Counted from the stretch's first letter, positions 6,595-16,699 are shown. The stretch is 64,000 nucleotides of DNA from Streptomyces gilvus (GCF_022513565.1 NZ_JAKWBE010000028.1:1-64000); one strand, 5' to 3'. Translations and numbers: made by a program. The notes: generated by a model not told the origin, from the sequence alone.

Positions 6595-7551
6595 TCAGCT
6601 CTGCGTCAGGCCCGCCACCAGCTCGTCCGCGGCGCGGTAGGGGTCCAGGTCGCCGCCGACGATCCGTTCCGCCAGCGCGCTGAGCCGGCGGTCGCCGTGC
6701 AGGTCGCCGATGCGTTCGCGGAGGGTGGTCACGGCGATGGTCTCCACCTCGCGGGCGGCGCGGGCCAGCCGGCGCTCGGCCAGCACACCCCGCTCCTCCA
6801 TCCACGCGCGGTGCTTCTCCAGCGCCTCCACCACCTCGTCGACGCCCTCCGCGCGGGCGGCGACCGTCTTGACGATCGGCGGGCGCCAGTCGCCGGGCCC
6901 GCGGGACTCGCCGAGGCCCAGCATGTGGTTCAGTTCCCGGGCGGTGGCGTCGGCGCCGTCGCGGTCGGCCTTGTTGACGACGTACACGTCGCCGATCTCC
7001 AGGATCCCGGCCTTCGCCGCCTGGATGCCGTCGCCCATGCCGGGGGCCAGCAGCACCACCGACGTGTCCGCCTGGGAGGCGATCTCGACCTCCGACTGGC
7101 CCACGCCCACCGTCTCGACGAGGATCACGTCGCAGCCCGCCGCGTCCAGTACGCGGATCGCCTGCGGGGCGGCCCAGGCGAGGCCGCCGAGATGGCCACG
7201 GGTGGCCATGGAGCGGATGTAGACGCCGGGGTCGGAGGCGTGCTCCGACATCCGGACGCGGTCGCCGAGCAGGGCGCCGCCGGAGAACGGGGACGACGGG
7301 TCGACGGCCAGGACGCCGACCCGCCTGCCCTGCTTGCGGTACGCGGTGACGAGCGCGGACGTGGAGGTCGACTTGCCCACGCCGGGCGAGCCGGTCAGAC
7401 CGACCACGTACGCGTTGCCCGTCAGCGGGGCCAGGGTCTCCATGACCTCCCGCAACTGCGGGGACGCCCCCTCCACCAGGGAGATCAGCCGGGCCACGGC
7501 ACGCGGCCGGCCCTCCCTCGCCTGGGCGACGAGTGTGGAGACGTCCTGCAT
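6595..7551 (-). CDS. meaB: methylmalonyl-CoA mutase-associated GTPase MeaB
   Basis: A 318-residue P-loop GTPase of the MeaB/ArgK group. MeaB protects and reloads the B12-dependent methylmalonyl-CoA mutase. Visible motifs are the P-loop GSPGVGKST (about residues 54-62), the G3 region LVETVGVGQSEVEIA, and the G4 motif VVNKAD. The ATG at 7551 has a GGAG site five bases upstream; a GTG one codon earlier is less likely. It follows the acetyl-CoA acetyltransferase gene on the same strand with a 61-bp gap, and methylmalonyl-CoA epimerase is divergent next to that, so the cluster serves propionyl-/methylmalonyl-CoA flux, which feeds polyketide precursors in Streptomyces. Confidence 0.95.
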   Translation of the reverse strand: MQDVSTLVAQAREGRPRAVARLISLVEGASPQLREVMETLAPLTGNAYVVGLTGSPGVGKSTSTSALVTAYRKQGRRVGVLAVDPSSPFSGGALLGDRVRMSEHASDPGVYIRSMATRGHLGGLAWAAPQAIRVLDAAGCDVILVETVGVGQSEVEIASQADTSVVLLAPGMGDGIQAAKAGILEIGDVYVVNKADRDGADATARELNHMLGLGESRGPGDWRPPIVKTVAARAEGVDEVVEALEKHRAWMEERGVLAERRLARAAREVETIAVTTLRERIGDLHGDRRLSALAERIVGGDLDPYRAADELVAGLTQS

Positions 7552-7612
7552 CACAGCTCCGTTCAGATCCGTTCAGAGAGGCACGTACGACAGACGCGTA
7601 CGGAGGAGGGTC

Positions 7613-8815
7613 TCAGGCCTTGGGTACCCGGACGATCAGCGCGTCACCCTGACCGCCGCCGCCGCACAGCGCGGCCGCGCCGACACCGCCGCCCCGCCGC
7701 TTGAGCTCCAGGGCCAGGTGCAGGACGAGCCGGGCGCCGGACATGCCGATGGGGTGGCCCAGGGCGATCGCCCCGCCGTTGACGTTCACCTTTTCCGTGG
7801 ACACGCCGAGGTCCTTCATTGACTGGACCGCGACAGCCGCGAAGGCCTCGTTGATCTCGATGAGGTCCAGGTCCCCGACCTCCAGGCCCTCCTTCTTCAG
7901 GGCGTGCAGGATCGCGTTGGACGGCTGGGACTGCAGGCTGTTGTCGGGGCCTGCGACGTTGCCGTGGGCGCCGATCTCGGCGATCCACTCGAGGCCCAGC
8001 TCCTGCGCCTTGGCCTTGCTCATCACGACCACGGCCGCCGCACCGTCGGAGATCTGCGAGGAGGTGCCGGCGGTGATCGTGCCGTCCTTGGCGAACGCCG
8101 GGCGCAGCTTGCCCAGGGACTCGGCCGTGGTGTCGGCGCGGATGCCCTCGTCCTTGCTGAAGACGACCGGCTCGCCCTTGCGCTGCGGGATCTCGACCGG
8201 GGTGATCTCGGCCTCGAAGACGCCGTTCTTCTGGGCGGCGGCGGCGCGCTGGTGGGACAGGGCGGCGATCTCGTCCTGCTCGGGCCGCTGGATGCCGAGG
8301 CGGGTGTTGTGCTTCTCGGTGGACTGGCCCATCGGGATGTTCTCCCAGGGGTCGGTCAGACCGTCGTACGCCATGGCGTCGAGCATCTCGATCGCGCCGT
8401 ACTTGAAGCCCTCGCGGGACTTCGGCAGCAGGTGCGGGGCGTTGGTCATGGACTCCTGGCCGCCCGCGACGATCACGTCGAACTCGCCGGCGCGGATCAG
8501 CTGGTCGGCGAGCGCGATGGCGTCGAGGCCGGACAGACACACCTTGTTGACGGTGAGCGCCGGGACGTTCATCGGGATGCCCGCCTTCACGGCGGCCTGG
8601 CGTGCCGGGATCTGCCCCGCCCCGGCCTGGAGCACCTGGCCCATGATGACGTACTGCACCTGGTCGCCGCCGATCCCCGCACGGTCGAGGGCGGCCTTGA
8701 TCGCGAAGCCGCCGAGGTCGGCTCCGGAGAAGGACTTCAGCGAGCCCAGCAAGCGCCCCATGGGCGTACGGGCGCCCGCGACGATCACCGAGGTCGTGCT
8801 GTTCGATCCAGACAT
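7613..8815 (-). CDS. acetyl-CoA acetyltransferase (thiolase II)
   Basis: A 400-residue biosynthetic thiolase that condenses two acetyl-CoA to acetoacetyl-CoA, or the reverse. The nucleophile is Cys93 in VNKVCLSGLDAIALA, the second motif is NGGAIALGHPIGMSGAR (His), and the C-terminal active-site block is ALCGGGGQGDALIV (Cys). Length is as expected. The start at 8815 (MSGSNSTTSVIVAGARTPMG) has an AAGGGG site upstream; a longer in-frame extension to 9247 would overlap the divergent epimerase gene and is rejected. Acetoacetyl-CoA made here could enter the ethylmalonyl-CoA route together with the hydroxybutyryl-CoA dehydrogenase at 25.3 kb. Confidence 0.95.
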   Translation of the reverse strand: MSGSNSTTSVIVAGARTPMGRLLGSLKSFSGADLGGFAIKAALDRAGIGGDQVQYVIMGQVLQAGAGQIPARQAAVKAGIPMNVPALTVNKVCLSGLDAIALADQLIRAGEFDVIVAGGQESMTNAPHLLPKSREGFKYGAIEMLDAMAYDGLTDPWENIPMGQSTEKHNTRLGIQRPEQDEIAALSHQRAAAAQKNGVFEAEITPVEIPQRKGEPVVFSKDEGIRADTTAESLGKLRPAFAKDGTITAGTSSQISDGAAAVVVMSKAKAQELGLEWIAEIGAHGNVAGPDNSLQSQPSNAILHALKKEGLEVGDLDLIEINEAFAAVAVQSMKDLGVSTEKVNVNGGAIALGHPIGMSGARLVLHLALELKRRGGGVGAAALCGGGGQGDALIVRVPKA

Positions 8816-8995
8816 GAGCTGCGATCCCCTTACCGGCTGCACTGCCGAGGAGTGAACGAGTTGGGGGGTCTGGGGGATCCCCCCAGATGAGGGTGTACTT
8901 CCAAGGTACTGAGTGGCACTCCGTGCCGTCATCGGGCCGTCGGTGTGATCGCGCGCACGTTGCGTAACCATCCGAAGAGCGCTGCACTGACAAAC

Positions 8996-9436
8996 ATGCT
9001 GACGCGAATCGACCACATCGGGATCGCCTGCTTCGACCTCGACAAGACCGTCGAGTTCTACCGGGCCACGTACGGCTTCGAGGTGTTCCACTCCGAGGTC
9101 AACGAGGAGCAGGGCGTCCGCGAGGCCATGCTCAAGATCAACGGTACCTCCGACGGCGGCGCCTCCTACCTGCAGCTTCTGGAGCCGACGCGGCCGGACT
9201 CGACCGTCGCGAAGTGGCTCGACAAGAACGGCGAGGGTGTCCACCACATCGCCTTCGGCACCGCGGACGTGGACGCCGACGCCGCCGACATCAAGGACAA
9301 GGGCGTGCGGGTGCTGTACGAAGAGCCGCGACGTGGCTCCATGGGGTCACGGATCACGTTTCTGCACCCCAAGGATTGCCATGGCGTACTGACAGAACTG
9401 GTCACTTCGGCGCCTGTTGAGTCACCTGAGCACTGA
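8996..9436 (+). CDS. mce: methylmalonyl-CoA epimerase
   Basis: A 146-residue VOC-superfamily enzyme that interconverts (2R)- and (2S)-methylmalonyl-CoA. The family start RIDHIGIACFDLDKTVEFYR carries the first metal-binding His, GEGVHHIAFGTADV the second, and the C-terminal block ending HPKDCHGVLTELV gives the glutamate ligand. The ATG at 8996 gives the standard length; an in-frame GTG at 8945 adds an unconserved leader. It is divergent from the thiolase gene and shares a 180-bp promoter region with it. Confidence 0.95.
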   Translation: MLTRIDHIGIACFDLDKTVEFYRATYGFEVFHSEVNEEQGVREAMLKINGTSDGGASYLQLLEPTRPDSTVAKWLDKNGEGVHHIAFGTADVDADAADIKDKGVRVLYEEPRRGSMGSRITFLHPKDCHGVLTELVTSAPVESPEH

Positions 9437-9646
9437 CCCCCGTACATAAGGGCCGGTAGGGTTGGGGGCGGTCGCTCCCGAAGCGAGGGGTGGCCGCACG
9501 CCGGGGTCCGGGTTTCGGGGGGCGAGCGTCGGGGCAGCAGCCCATGCTCCGCCGTTGATCTGACACCATTCCCCGGGGGCCCCGTTCGGCGGAGGACGGA
9601 GCTCGTATGGGCAGACCTGCGACCAGGGGACGGATGGGACCGCGCA

Positions 9647-12600
9647 GTGCGGGGCTACGAACGCCAGGAGCGAGAGCCGGCGGCTGACGTCGACCACCTC
9701 TCTCGGTTCGAGGCCGAGATGGATCGGCTGAAGACCGAGCGGGAGAAGGCGATCCAGCACGCCGAGGACCTCGGCTACCAGGTCGAGGTGCTGCGCGCCA
9801 AGCTGCACGAGGCGCGCCGCACCATCATGTCCCGCCCCGACTTCGGCGGCGGCGACCTCGGCTACCAGGCCGAGCAGTTGCTGCGCAACGCCCAGATCCA
9901 GGCCGACCAGCTGCGCCAGGACGCCGAGCGCGAGCTGAGCCAGGCGAGGGCGCAGACCCAGCGCATCCTGCAGGAGCACGCCGAGCAGGCCGCGCGGCTG
10001 CAGGCGGAGTTGCACCAGGAGGCGGTCACCCGCCGTCAGCAGCTGGACCAGGAACTCGCGGAGCGCCGGCAGACCGTCGAGTCGCACGTCAACGAGAACG
10101 TGGCGTGGGCGGAACAGCTGCGCGCCCGTACGGAGTCCCAGGCGCGCCGGCTGCTGGAGGAGTCCCGTGCCGAGGCCGAGCAGGCGATGGCGGCCGCCCG
10201 CACGGAGGCCGAGCGGCTGACCCGGGAGGCCCGCGAGCGGCTGCAGACCGACGCCGAGGCGGCCCGCGCGGAGGCCGAGCAGATCCTGCGCCGGGCCCGC
10301 ACGGACGCCGAGCGGCTGCTCAACGCCGCCTCCACGCAGGCCCAGGAGGCCACCGACCACGCCGAGCAGCTGCGTTCGTCGACCGCCACCGAGTCGGACA
10401 GCGCCCGCCGGCAGGCGCAGGAGCTGAGCCGGGGCGCCGAGCAGCGCATGCAGGAGGCCGAGGAGGCGCTGCGCAAGGCGCAGGCCGAGGCCGACAAGCT
10501 GGTCACCGAGGCCACCGCACAGGCCGAGAAGGCCCTGGCGAGCGCCGAGTCGGCCAACGAGCAGCGCACGCGCACGGCGAAGGAGCAGGTCGCCCGGCTG
10601 GTCAGCGAGGCCACCAAGGAGGCGGAGGCCACCAAGGCGGACGCCGAGCAGGCCGTCGCGGACGCCCGCGCCGAGGCCGAGCGGATCGTCGCCGAGGCCT
10701 CCGAGAAGGCCCGGACGATCACCGCCGAGGAGAGCGCGACCCAGCTGTCCAAGGCGGCCAAGACGGCCGAGGACGTCCTCAACAGGGCGCAGGAGGACGC
10801 GCGGAACACCACCAAGGCGGCGGCCGAGGAGGCCGAGCGGATCCGTTCCGAGGCCGAGGCCGAGGCGGACCGGCTGCGCGCCGAGGCGCACGACCTGGCC
10901 GAGCAGCTCAAGGGCGCCGCCAAGGACGACACCAAGGAGTACCGCGCCAAGACGGTCGAGCTGCAGGAGGAGGCCCGCCGGCTGCGCGGCGAGGCCGAGC
11001 AGCTGCGCGCCGACGCGGTCGCGGAGGGCGAGAAGATCCGCGCGGAGGCCCGCAAGGAGGCCGTGGCGCAGATCGAGGAGGCGGCCAAGACCGCCGAGGA
11101 GCTGCTGTCGAAGGCCCGGCAGGACGCGGACGAGCTGCGCCAGAAGGCCACCACGGACAGCGAGAAGGTCCGTACGGAGGCCATCGAGCGGGCGACCACG
11201 CTGCGCCGGCAGGCCGAGGAGACCCTGCAGCGCACCCGCCAGGAGGCCGAGCGGCACCGCGAGGAGGTCGTCGAGCAGGCCGAGGGCATCAAGGCCGACG
11301 CCGAGCGGGCCGCGCTGGAGCTGCGCGAGGAGACCGAGCGGGCGATAGAGGCCCGCCGGGCGGAGGCCGCCGACGAGCTGACGCGGCTGCACACGGAGGC
11401 CGAGGAGCGCCTCGCCGCCGCCGAGCAGGCGCTGACCGACGCGCGGGAGGAGGCCTCCCGGATCCGCCGTGAGGCCGTCGAGGAGACGGAGCGGCTGCGC
11501 GCCGACGCCGCCGAGCGCATCCGTACGCTGCAGCAGCAGGCGGAGGCGGAGGCCGAACGCCTGCGCGACGAGGCCGCGTCGGACGCGTCCGCCTCGCGTG
11601 CCGAGGGCGAGGCCATCGCCGTACGGCTGCGTTCGGAGGCGGCGGCCGAGGCGGAGCGGCTGAAGTCGGAGGCGCAGGACGCCGCGGACCGGATGCGGGC
11701 CGAGGCGCTGGCCGCGGCCGAGCGGCTGGGCGCGGAGGCCTCGGAGACGCTGGCCGCCGCGCAGGAGGAGGCCAACCGGCGCCGGCGCGAGGCCGAGGAC
11801 ACCCTCGGGGCCGCGCGGGCCGAGGCCGACCAGGAGCGTGAGCGGGCCCGCGAACAGAGCGAGGAACTGCTGGCCTCCGCCCGCAACCGGGTCGAGGAGG
11901 CGCAGGCCGAGGCGGTCCGGCTGGTCGAGGAGGCCGACCGGCGCGCGAACGAGATGGTGTCGGCGGCCGAGCAGCACGCCCAGCAGGTACGGGACTCGGT
12001 GGCCGGGCTGCACGAGCAGGCCCAGGAGGAGATCACCGGGCTGCGCAGCGCCGCCGAGCACGTGGCCGACCGCACCCGGCGCGAAGCGCAGGAGGAGGCG
12101 GACCGGGTCCGCGCCGACGCGTACGCCGAGCGGGAGCGGGCCAGCGAGGACGCGAGCCGCGTCCGGCGCGAGGCGGCCGAGGAGACGGACGCCGCGAAGG
12201 CGCTGGCCGAGCGGACCGTCGGCGAGGCGATCGCGGAGGCGGAGCGGCTGCGCTCGGAGACGGCGGAGCACGCCCAGCGGGTGCGTACGGAGGCTTCCGA
12301 CGCCCTCGCCGAGGCCGAGCAGGCGGCCGCGCGCACCCGGGCGGACGCCCGTGAGGACGCCAACCGCATCCGCTCGGACGCGGCGACGCAGGCCGACGCC
12401 CTGATCACCGAGGCCCGCAACGAGGCGGAGCGGCTCACCACGGAGACGGTCCGGGACACCGACCGGCTGCGCAATGACACGGTCGCGGAGGCCGAGCGGG
12501 TGCGGGCCGAGGCGGTCGCCGCGGCGGAGAACCTGCTCGCGGAGGCCACCGGGGACGCGGAGCGGCTGCGCGCCGAGGCCGCGGAGACGGTCGGGGCGGC

Positions 12601-13525
12601 CCAGCAGCACGCGGAGCGGATCCGCAGCGAGTCCGAGCGGGTCAGGTCCGAGGCGGCGGCGGAGGCCGAACGGCTCGTCAACTCCGCGCGCGAGGAGGCC
12701 GAGCGGACGCTCGACGAGGTGCGCAGGGAGGCCAACAAGCGGCGCCAGGACGTGGCCGAGCAGGTCGACACGCTCATCACGGAGACCACGGCCGAGGCGG
12801 ACAAGCTGCTGACGGAGGCGCAGCAGCAGGCCCACAAGACCACCGCCGACGCGGAGGCGCAGGCCGACTCGATGGTGGGCGCGGCCCGCACGGAGGCCGA
12901 CCGGCTGGTCTCCGAGGCGACGGTCGAGGGCAACTCGCTGGTGGAGCAGGCCCGTACGGACGCGGACGAGCTGCTCGTCGGCGCGCGCCGGGACGCCACC
13001 CAGATCCGTGAGCGCGCGGAGGAGCTGCGCGACCGCATCACGGGTGAGATCGAGGCGCTGCACACGCGGGCCCGCCGCGAGGCCGCAGAGACGATGAAGT
13101 CGACCGGCGACCGCTGCGACGCGCTCATCAAGGCCGCCGAGGAGCAACTGGCCAAGGCGCAGGCGAAGGCCAAGGAGCTGGTCTCGGAGGCCAACTCCGA
13201 GGCGGGCAAGGTCCGTATCGCCGCGGTGAAGAAGGCCGAGGGCCTGCTGAAGGAGGCCGAGCAGAAGAAGGCGGCGCTCATCCGGGAGGCCGAGGAGCTG
13301 AAGGCCGAGGCGATCCGCGAGGCCAAGGCCACGGTCGAGGAGGGCAAGCGCGAGCTGGAGATCCTGGTGCGCCGGCGCGAGGACATCAACGCGGAGATCT
13401 CCCGGGTCCAGGACGTGCTGGAGGCGTTGGAGTCCTTCGAGGCCCCCGCCGGGGGCAAGGACGGTGGCGTCAAGGCGGGCGCGGTGGTCGGCGGACCTCG
13501 TTCGGGTAAGCCGTCGGACGGCTAG
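9647..13525 (+). CDS. scy: polarisome coiled-coil scaffold protein Scy
   Basis: A 1292-residue, almost wholly coiled-coil protein. The N-terminus RGYERQEREPAADVDHLSRF and the following DivIVA-like short coiled coil are characteristic of Streptomyces Scy. The rest is Ala/Glu/Arg-rich repeat with frequent EAER(L)RAEA and EAEQ blocks, reading as extended 51-residue-type coiled-coil periods, ending in a short non-coil tail (GGKDGGVKAGAVVGGPRSGK). Scy gathers DivIVA and FilP at hyphal tips and marks new branch points. S. coelicolor Scy is of similar size. The start is GTG with a weak ribosome site. filP follows 194 bp downstream with its own likely promoter. Confidence 0.95.
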   Translation: MRGYERQEREPAADVDHLSRFEAEMDRLKTEREKAIQHAEDLGYQVEVLRAKLHEARRTIMSRPDFGGGDLGYQAEQLLRNAQIQADQLRQDAERELSQARAQTQRILQEHAEQAARLQAELHQEAVTRRQQLDQELAERRQTVESHVNENVAWAEQLRARTESQARRLLEESRAEAEQAMAAARTEAERLTREARERLQTDAEAARAEAEQILRRARTDAERLLNAASTQAQEATDHAEQLRSSTATESDSARRQAQELSRGAEQRMQEAEEALRKAQAEADKLVTEATAQAEKALASAESANEQRTRTAKEQVARLVSEATKEAEATKADAEQAVADARAEAERIVAEASEKARTITAEESATQLSKAAKTAEDVLNRAQEDARNTTKAAAEEAERIRSEAEAEADRLRAEAHDLAEQLKGAAKDDTKEYRAKTVELQEEARRLRGEAEQLRADAVAEGEKIRAEARKEAVAQIEEAAKTAEELLSKARQDADELRQKATTDSEKVRTEAIERATTLRRQAEETLQRTRQEAERHREEVVEQAEGIKADAERAALELREETERAIEARRAEAADELTRLHTEAEERLAAAEQALTDAREEASRIRREAVEETERLRADAAERIRTLQQQAEAEAERLRDEAASDASASRAEGEAIAVRLRSEAAAEAERLKSEAQDAADRMRAEALAAAERLGAEASETLAAAQEEANRRRREAEDTLGAARAEADQERERAREQSEELLASARNRVEEAQAEAVRLVEEADRRANEMVSAAEQHAQQVRDSVAGLHEQAQEEITGLRSAAEHVADRTRREAQEEADRVRADAYAERERASEDASRVRREAAEETDAAKALAERTVGEAIAEAERLRSETAEHAQRVRTEASDALAEAEQAAARTRADAREDANRIRSDAATQADALITEARNEAERLTTETVRDTDRLRNDTVAEAERVRAEAVAAAENLLAEATGDAERLRAEAAETVGAAQQHAERIRSESERVRSEAAAEAERLVNSAREEAERTLDEVRREANKRRQDVAEQVDTLITETTAEADKLLTEAQQQAHKTTADAEAQADSMVGAARTEADRLVSEATVEGNSLVEQARTDADELLVGARRDATQIRERAEELRDRITGEIEALHTRARREAAETMKSTGDRCDALIKAAEEQLAKAQAKAKELVSEANSEAGKVRIAAVKKAEGLLKEAEQKKAALIREAEELKAEAIREAKATVEEGKRELEILVRRREDINAEISRVQDVLEALESFEAPAGGKDGGVKAGAVVGGPRSGKPSDG

Positions 13526-13719
13526 TCGGACAGCTGATCGACGGGTCAATTCGTGTGCGGTCTGGGGCCTTTGACCAAGTTTTTGGCAAGCCGTCCCAAG
13601 GTTAGCCACTCAAAAGGGGTGTCATTCTCCAGATCAAACACGTATCCGCTCGATGACACACCGCTTCGGCCCCTAGGATTCCCCCTATCACCTCACCGGT
13701 CTCATTTGACAGGAACCCC

Positions 13720-14655
13720 ATGAGCGACACTTCCCCCTACGGCTTCGAGCTTGTGCGGCGTGGGTACGACCGCGCTCAGGTGGACGAACGCATCTCCAAG
13801 CTCGTCTCCGACCGTGACAGCGCTCTCGCCCGCATCACCGCTCTGGAAAAGCGCATCGAGGAGCTCCACCTCGAGACGCAGAACGCCCAGGCCCAGGTAA
13901 GCGACGCCGAGCCGTCGTACGCCGGTCTCGGCGCGCGTGTCGAGAAGATCCTGCGCCTCGCCGAGGAAGAGGCCAAGGATCTGCGCGAGGAGGCCCGGCG
14001 CGCTGCCGAGCAGCACCGCGAGCTCGCCGAGTCGGCGGCCCAGCAGGTCCGCAACGACGCGGAATCGTTCGCGGCGGAGCGCAAGGCCAAGGCCGAGGAC
14101 GAAGGCGTCCGGATCGTCGAGAAGGCCAAGAGTGACGCCTCGCAGCTGCGTTCCGAGGCGCAGAAGGACGCGCAGTCCAAGCGTGAGGAGGCGGACGCCC
14201 TCTTCGAGGAGACCCGCGCCAAGGCCGCGCAGGCCGCCGCCGACTTCGAGACGAACCTGGCCAAGCGCCGGGAGCAGTCCGAGCGCGACCTGGCCTCGCG
14301 TCAGCAGAAGGCCGAGAAGCGTCTCGCGGAGATCGAGCACCGCGCCGAGCAGCTGCGCCTGGAGGCCGAGAAGCTGCGCACCGACGCCGAGCGCCGCGCC
14401 CGCCAGACGGTGGAGACCGCCCAGCGCCAGGCCGAGGACATCGTGGCCGACGCCAACGCCAAGGCCGACCGGATCCGTTCGGAATCCGAGCGTGAGCTGG
14501 CCGCGCTGACCAACCGCCGCGACAGCATCAACGCCCAGCTGACGAACGTCCGCGAGATGCTCGCGACGCTGACCGGTGCGGCCGTGGCCGCCGCCGGTTC
14601 GCCGGCCGAGGACGAGCCGATCTCCCGCGGAGTCCCGGCCCAGCAGTCCCGCTGA
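13720..14655 (+). CDS. filP: intermediate-filament-like cytoskeletal protein FilP
   Basis: A 311-residue coiled-coil protein, MSDTSPYGFELVRRGYDRAQ, with a DivIVA-like N-terminal block (VDERISKLVSDRDSALARI), then a long rod rich in Ala, Glu, Arg and Lys, and a short disordered tail (SPAEDEPISRGVPAQQSR). FilP forms filament networks below hyphal tips, stiffens the hypha and interacts with DivIVA and Scy. Length equals that recalled for S. coelicolor FilP. An AGGAA site precedes the ATG. It probably arose from the same coiled-coil family as its neighbour scy and ends in a strong terminator. Confidence 0.95.
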   Translation: MSDTSPYGFELVRRGYDRAQVDERISKLVSDRDSALARITALEKRIEELHLETQNAQAQVSDAEPSYAGLGARVEKILRLAEEEAKDLREEARRAAEQHRELAESAAQQVRNDAESFAAERKAKAEDEGVRIVEKAKSDASQLRSEAQKDAQSKREEADALFEETRAKAAQAAADFETNLAKRREQSERDLASRQQKAEKRLAEIEHRAEQLRLEAEKLRTDAERRARQTVETAQRQAEDIVADANAKADRIRSESERELAALTNRRDSINAQLTNVREMLATLTGAAVAAAGSPAEDEPISRGVPAQQSR

Positions 14656-14669
14656 CCAGCAGCACCCGC

Positions 14670-14707
14670 AGAGGCCCGTACCGTCTCCCCCGGAGGTACG
14701 GGCCTCT
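14670..14707 (+). terminator. terminator of filP
   Basis: An inverted repeat with perfect 13-bp arms, AGAGGCCCGTACC and GGTACGGGCCTCT, separated by 12 bases, lies 14 bp after the filP stop. Confidence 0.75.
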
Positions 14708-14836
14708 GGCATGCCGGGGCCAGGGCACGCCGACCCGGTCGACGAGTACGTGCGCCCGGATGTTGTTGCCTGCGTCGTCGCCCTCTGTTTGCCCGTCCGG
14801 GTGGCAGTGGCCCAACCGGCGTCCTAACGTGGCCGC

Positions 14837-15790
14837 ATGATCGAGCTCGAGGGGCTGACCAAGCGGTACGGCGAGAAAGTGGCGGTCGACAACCTCACCT
14901 TCACCGTCAGACCCGGCATCGTGACCGGGTTCCTCGGGCCCAACGGCGCCGGCAAGTCGACGACGATGCGGATGATGCTGGGGCTCGACCGGCCGACCGC
15001 CGGCGACGTGCGGATCGACGGCAAGCACTACGACCGCCTCAAGGACCCGCTGACCTACATCGGCGCCCTGCTGGACGCCAAGGCCATGCACGGCGGCCGC
15101 AGCGCCTACAACCACCTGCTCTGCCTCGCCCAGAGCAACGGCATCCCGAAGAGCCGGGTGGCCGAAGTGCTGGACACCGTCGGTCTCACCGCGGTCGCGA
15201 AGAAGAAGGCCAAGGGGTTCTCGCTGGGCATGGGCCAGCGGCTCGGCATCGCGGGCGCGCTGCTGGGCGATCCACGGATCCTGATGTTCGACGAGCCGGT
15301 CAACGGGCTCGACCCCGAGGGCATCCACTGGATCCGCAACCTGATGAAATCCCTCGCGGGGCAGGGGCGCACGGTCTTCGTGTCGAGCCATCTGATGAGC
15401 GAGATGGCGCTGACCGCCGACCACCTCGTGGTCATCGGGCAGGGGCGGCTGCTCGCCGACACGTCCATGGCCGACTTCATCGAGCGCAACTCGCGGTCGT
15501 ACGTCCGCGTCCGCACCCCGCAGCGCGAGCGGTTGCTGGACGTCCTGCACCAGGCGGGGGTGACGGTCGTCGAGTCCGGAGGGGCGCTGGAGGTGGACGG
15601 CGGCAAGGCCGAGTACATCGGCGAGCTGGCCGCGCAACACCAGATCGTGCTGCACGAGCTGAGCCCCCAGCAGGCCTCCCTGGAGGAGGCGTTCATGCAG
15701 CTGACCGCCGAGTCGGTCGAGTACCACGCACACACCGACACGCCCGTCGAGCAGCCCCGGCCGTGGGGCGAGGGCTGGAACAGGAGCTGA
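14837..15790 (+). CDS. ABC transporter ATP-binding protein (first module)
   Basis: A 317-residue ATPase of the daunorubicin/bacitracin-type export class. Walker A is GPNGAGKST (about residues 35-43), the signature is FSLGMGQRLGIAGALLGDPR, and Walker B is ILMFDEPVNGLDPEG with a switch His in VFVSSHLMSEMALTADH. The last 90 residues form the extra C-terminal domain common in such exporters, ending in a short unstructured tail. The permease gene follows after two bases. The substrate is unknown; these modules often move lipids, peptides or antibiotics. Confidence 0.92.
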   Translation: MIELEGLTKRYGEKVAVDNLTFTVRPGIVTGFLGPNGAGKSTTMRMMLGLDRPTAGDVRIDGKHYDRLKDPLTYIGALLDAKAMHGGRSAYNHLLCLAQSNGIPKSRVAEVLDTVGLTAVAKKKAKGFSLGMGQRLGIAGALLGDPRILMFDEPVNGLDPEGIHWIRNLMKSLAGQGRTVFVSSHLMSEMALTADHLVVIGQGRLLADTSMADFIERNSRSYVRVRTPQRERLLDVLHQAGVTVVESGGALEVDGGKAEYIGELAAQHQIVLHELSPQQASLEEAFMQLTAESVEYHAHTDTPVEQPRPWGEGWNRS

Positions 15791-15792
15791 GC

Positions 15793-16563
15793 ATGGCCGC
15801 GATCCAGGTCGTACGGTCCGAGTGGACCAAGATCCGCTCGGTGGCCTCGACCGTGTGGACGCTCTCCCTCGCGGTGGTCGTCACCGTCGCCCTCGGCATG
15901 CTGATCTCGGCGCTGTCGAAGAACGAGTTCGACAACATGAGCGCGAAGGACCGGCTCTCCTTCGACCCGACCTTCATCAGCTTCGCCGGCATGACCCTCG
16001 GTCAGCTCGCGATGATCGTGTTCGGGGTGCTGGTCGTCTCCAACGAGTACAGCACCGGCATGATCCGCACCTCGCTGGCCGCGGTACCGCAGCGCGGCGC
16101 CTTCCTGTTCAGCAAGATCGCGGTGGCGACCGGGCTCGCGCTGGCCGTCGGCATGGTCACCAGCTTCGTCGCGTTCTTCCTCGGCCAGGCGATGCTCGGC
16201 CCGCACCGGACCTCGATCGGCGACCCGCACGTGCTGCGCGCGGTGATCGGCGGCGGGATCTACATGACCCTCATCGCGGTGTTCTCGATGGGCGTCGCGG
16301 CGATGCTGCGCTCGCCGATGCTGTCCCTCGGCATCCTGATGCCGTTCTTCTTCCTGATCTCCAACATCCTGGGGAACGTGTCGGCGACCAAGAAGGTCGG
16401 CCGGTACCTGCCCGACCAGGCGGGCAGCAAGATCATGCAGGTGGTGCCGAGGATCGACGACGACACGCCGTACGGGCCCTGGGGCGGGCTCGGGATCATG
16501 GCGCTGTGGGTGGTGGCCGCGCTCGCCGGCGGGTACGTCCTGCTGAAGCGGCGGGACGCCTGA
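15793..16563 (+). CDS. ABC transporter permease (first module)
   Basis: A 256-residue ABC-2 type membrane protein with about six transmembrane segments. It starts MAAIQVVRSEWTKIRSVAST, the usual SEWTKIRSV opening of Streptomyces ABC-2 permeases. Segments are visible near residues 20-40, 70-90 (GMTLGQLAMIVFGVLVVSNE), 110-135, 150-170, 175-195 and 230-250. It lies two bases after its ATPase gene and surely forms one exporter with it. Confidence 0.92.
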   Translation: MAAIQVVRSEWTKIRSVASTVWTLSLAVVVTVALGMLISALSKNEFDNMSAKDRLSFDPTFISFAGMTLGQLAMIVFGVLVVSNEYSTGMIRTSLAAVPQRGAFLFSKIAVATGLALAVGMVTSFVAFFLGQAMLGPHRTSIGDPHVLRAVIGGGIYMTLIAVFSMGVAAMLRSPMLSLGILMPFFFLISNILGNVSATKKVGRYLPDQAGSKIMQVVPRIDDDTPYGPWGGLGIMALWVVAALAGGYVLLKRRDA

Positions 16564-16699
16564 CCGGGACCGTTCGCGGGCCGGCTCGGCGGCCGGTCTT
16601 TTACTTCCTCTTGAGCGGAACCGTCAGCGCCTCGATATCCTCCTAACCCTTACGGGGGCGTGTGCCCCGCTGTCCTGAACCTTTCGATGGGTGCGGAGC

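Noticed and set aside
8876..8887. GGGGATCCCCCC inverted repeat between the thiolase and epimerase genes as an operator
   Set aside because: The symmetry is short and made of G and C runs, likely by chance in this composition; no second copy is seen.
9422..13609. A 1395-residue reading frame on the strand opposite scy, and another of 1145 residues
   Set aside because: Both are mirror effects of the regular, GC-rich coiled-coil codons of scy. Their products are low-complexity Leu/Arg/Gly or Ser/Ala strings without domains, while scy matches a known protein.
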